NCBI GenBank assembly: GCA_964648215.1
Contig: CAZYMF010000064.1
Span: 1-22,846, forward strand
Length of the DNA: 22,846 nt
DNA from: CAZYMF01 sp964648215
GTDB lineage: Bacteria; Desulfobacterota; Binatia; HRBIN30; JACQVA1
Direction: 5' to 3'
Under the pieces are notes generated by a model. The model had not been told where the DNA came from. It did no database searches and saw nothing but the letters and a program-made list of their open reading frames with translations. The position numbers were made by a program, and so were the translations under genes. Positions 21,372 to 22,846 of this stretch are shown here, piece after piece. How positions within the stretch are numbered: position 1 is the stretch's first letter; every line of letters starts with the position of its first letter.

Positions 21372-22352
21372 TCAGTCGCCGAGCACGTAGGCGAAGATGA
21401 GCGGCGCGACGATGGTGGCGTCGGACTGGATCATGAACTTCGGCGTATCGACCTCCAGCTTGCCCCAGGTGATCTTCTCGTTGGGCACCGCTCCCGAGTA
21501 GCCGCCGTAGGAGGTGATGGCGTCGGAGATCTGGCAGAAGTAGCCCCACTTGGGCACTTCCGGACGCTTGAGATCGACGATGATCGCGGGCGCGGCGCAG
21601 ATGGCGAAGTCGCCGGCAATGCCGCCGCCGATCTGGAAGAAGCCCGGGGCCGGCCGTGCGCCGAGCCCTTCGACGGTCTGCAGGTACCACTGAATCAGTG
21701 ACTCGAACTGCTCGGTGCCGCTCTTGACGCACTGATGATGCGGAATGTCGCCGCGCAGCACGCCGGCGGCGAACAGGTTGCCGGTCGTCGAGTCCGCCCA
21801 GCCCGGCGTCCACACCGGGATGTTCTTCTCGGCGGCGGCGAGCATCCACGAGTGCGCGGGATCGGTCTGGTAGTGCGGCGTCAGCTCGCCGGAGAGCAGG
21901 ATGTCGTAGAGGTACTCGTACGGAAACTTGCGCTCGCCGCTGCCACAGGCCGCCTTCCAGCGCTGCAGCAGCCGCGCTTCGATCTCGTGCATGACGTGCT
22001 CGGGGATGCAGGTGTCGGTGACGCGGTTGTAGCCCTGCTCGAAGAGATCCTTCTCCATTTGCGCCGACAGGGCGCGCCAGTCGGGAACGACGCGATAGCT
22101 CTCGTGCGAGACCAGATTGAAGAGATCCTCCTCCAGGTTGGCGCCGGTGCACGAGATCGCGTGGACTTTGCCGCTGCGGATCATGCGCGCCAGGATGATG
22201 CCGAGCTCGGCGGTCGACATGGCGCCGGCCAGCGACAGGAACATCTTGCCCCCCGCTTGCAGATGCTCCTCGTAGGCCCGAGCCGCCGCCAGCGTCTGGC
22301 GAGCGTTGAAATGTCGAAAATGCTTGTTCAGAAAATCGCGAACCGCAGCCAT
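21372..22352 (-). CDS. Deoxyhypusine synthase-like protein
   Basis: A 326-residue protein of the deoxyhypusine synthase family, NAD-dependent enzymes that move the aminobutyl group of spermidine to an acceptor. Seen: FLSLAGAMSTAELGIILARMI (38-58), the nucleotide-site-like VHAISCTGANLEEDLF (63-78), FFQIGGGIAGDFAI (238-251), and the active-site segment EKITWGKLEVDT (292-303), where Lys298 matches the catalytic Lys of human DHS (SWGK). The last segment DATIVAPLIFAYVLGD fits the family end. The eIF5A acceptor is not known in bacteria, so bacterial homologues probably use a small amine (homospermidine-type chemistry) or an unknown target. The ATG was chosen for AGGAG five to ten bases upstream and because the family N-terminus begins here. 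It is divergent from the bd oxidase gene. Confidence 0.88.
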   Translation of the reverse strand: MAAVRDFLNKHFRHFNARQTLAAARAYEEHLQAGGKMFLSLAGAMSTAELGIILARMIRSGKVHAISCTGANLEEDLFNLVSHESYRVVPDWRALSAQMEKDLFEQGYNRVTDTCIPEHVMHEIEARLLQRWKAACGSGERKFPYEYLYDILLSGELTPHYQTDPAHSWMLAAAEKNIPVWTPGWADSTTGNLFAAGVLRGDIPHHQCVKSGTEQFESLIQWYLQTVEGLGARPAPGFFQIGGGIAGDFAICAAPAIIVDLKRPEVPKWGYFCQISDAITSYGGYSGAVPNEKITWGKLEVDTPKFMIQSDATIVAPLIFAYVLGD

Positions 22353-22491
22353 CCACGCTCCTTTCGTGCGCTGTCGTTGCGGGCTCGGCAGTGTCGCAGA
22401 GGCGGCCCGTGCCGCGGCACTCCTCCGGGCCCCTAGTTGTCGTCGGCACCCGGGCCTGCGTCCCGGGACTTGAGCGGACCGTACCCTATTG

Positions 22492-22528
22492 CCTCGGCGC
22501 CCGAGGTTCAAGTCGCGCGGCGCCGAGG
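22492..22528. other. Ten-base inverted repeat between the DHS-like and cydA-like genes
   Basis: CCTCGGCGCC (22492-22501) and GGCGCCGAGG (22519-22528) are exact inverse copies with 17 bases between them, about 46 bases before the cydA-like GTG. In a divergent promoter region this may be an operator or a 5'-leader hairpin. A CCCGGG-N7-CCCGGG pair lies just before it. Confidence 0.4.
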
Positions 22529-22574
22529 GAGGCATGGCGCCCGCGGGCATCGTTCGATAGGCTGACGCGCGGCC

Positions 22575-22781
22575 GTGGATGCAGCTCTCGCGATTCATCG
22601 GTTGCATTTCGCTTTCACGGTTACCTACCACTACCTCTTTCCGCAGCTCACCATGGGTTTGGCGGCGCTGCTGGTGATCTTCAAGACGCTGGCTCTGCGT
22701 AGCGACGATGAGGTCTACGGCCGTTGCGCTCGCTTCTGGGCGCGTCTGTTCGGCATCAACTTCGCCGTCGGCGTGGTGGAT
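22575..22781 (+). pseudogene. cydA: Cytochrome bd oxidase subunit I, N-terminal fragment
   Basis: The frame from GTG 22575 reads ALAIHRLHFAFTVTYHYLFPQLTMGLAALLVI, then YGRCARFWARLFGINFAVGVV, the N-terminal helices of CydA. His19 matches the conserved heme ligand His19 of E. coli CydA. After FAVGVV, normal CydA continues with a T/SG...MEFQFGTNW segment; here the frame instead runs into VDVGQCRVRPLS, which resembles nothing in the family, while the neighbouring frame becomes CydB-like. The gene is therefore broken at about 22770-22782, by deletion or misassembly. The intact product would be a quinol:O2 oxidase subunit, fitting a facultative aerobe. Confidence 0.7.
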
Positions 22782-22846
22782 GTTGGCCAGTGCCGCGTAC
22801 GGCCTCTATCCCTACGTTCTCCCCGCCACCACCGGTGACAGCCGCG
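22771..22846 (+). pseudogene. CydB-like C-terminal fragment, cut by window end
   Basis: In the frame starting at 22771 the sequence reads WWMLASAAYGLYPYVLPATTGDSR up to the window end, split here as WWMLASAAYG and LYPYVLPATTGDSR. 'LYP.VLP' followed by a short polar stretch is typical of the last third of bd oxidase subunit II. It abuts the CydA-like N-terminal piece in another frame. The match is short (about 25 residues), so the call is tentative. Confidence 0.5.

Noticed and set aside
22491..22530. tRNA-like T-loop GGTTCAAGTC
   Set aside because: The flanking five bases cannot pair as a T-stem and no D-arm or anticodon arm is present.
1..22846. CRISPR array, rRNA or complete insertion sequence
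   Set aside because: I saw no regularly spaced direct repeats, no rRNA-like stretches and no transposase gene; the only mobile-element trace is the integrase relic and small palindromic repeats.

Overview
The window is high-GC bacterial chromosome (my hand count of one line inside the respiratory cluster gives about 70% G+C). The gene content includes a Tat-exported NarG-family molybdoenzyme, a Rieske/cytochrome b module, a multiheme cytochrome c, an alginate-export-type porin, a bacterial deoxyhypusine-synthase homologue and a bd-type oxidase. This suggests a Gram-negative respiratory bacterium of a deltaproteobacterial/Binatota/NC10/Acidobacteriota-like kind. The phylum cannot be fixed from sequence reading alone.

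Left flank (1-4765): a gluconate-2-dehydrogenase-subunit-3-like protein, a convergent sulfatase-fold enzyme with Thr where sulfatases carry the formylglycine Cys/Ser, and a decayed tyrosine recombinase of the integron-integrase type. Three short unrecognised genes of lower G+C (about 50-53% in sampled lines) follow in a tight row, then a crotonase-family enoyl-CoA hydratase. Positions about 2115-3950 look like an old acquired patch.

Centre (4847-20505): two divergent transcription units share a 362-base regulatory region (9265-9626). Leftward run a type II DMSO-reductase-family alpha subunit (955 aa, Tat signal, no beta subunit of its own) and an outer-membrane porin. Rightward run eight co-directional genes: a GltD-like FAD/NAD(P) oxidoreductase with extra ferredoxin domains, a Rieske protein, a one-piece b6/subunit-IV cytochrome b, a membrane-anchored hexaheme cytochrome c, a second exported alpha subunit (937 aa, NarG/NxrA/PcrA-type active site), a four-cluster Fe-S beta subunit, an EbdC-like heme-b gamma subunit and a TorD/NarJ-like chaperone. 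The simplest reading is a dedicated chain: NAD(P)H or ferredoxin and/or quinol -> Rieske/cytochrome b -> hexaheme c -> gamma heme b -> beta Fe-S -> molybdenum site outside the cytoplasmic membrane. The molybdenum enzyme would reduce (or, run backwards, oxidise) an oxyanion such as nitrate/nitrite or (per)chlorate. The layout recalls haloarchaeal nar operons and anammox-type Rieske/b complexes, but the combination with an EbdC-like gamma subunit and a second, divergent alpha subunit is unusual. The shared intergenic region carries Crp/Fnr-like palindromes and a 12-base perfect palindrome.

Right flank (20506-22846): a SlyD-like FKBP prolyl isomerase, a deoxyhypusine-synthase-like protein on the minus strand, and the start of a cytochrome bd oxidase gene. 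CydA-like N-terminal sequence switches after about 68 codons, in another frame, to sequence resembling the C-terminal part of CydB. This is either a real deletion or a misassembly at the window edge.
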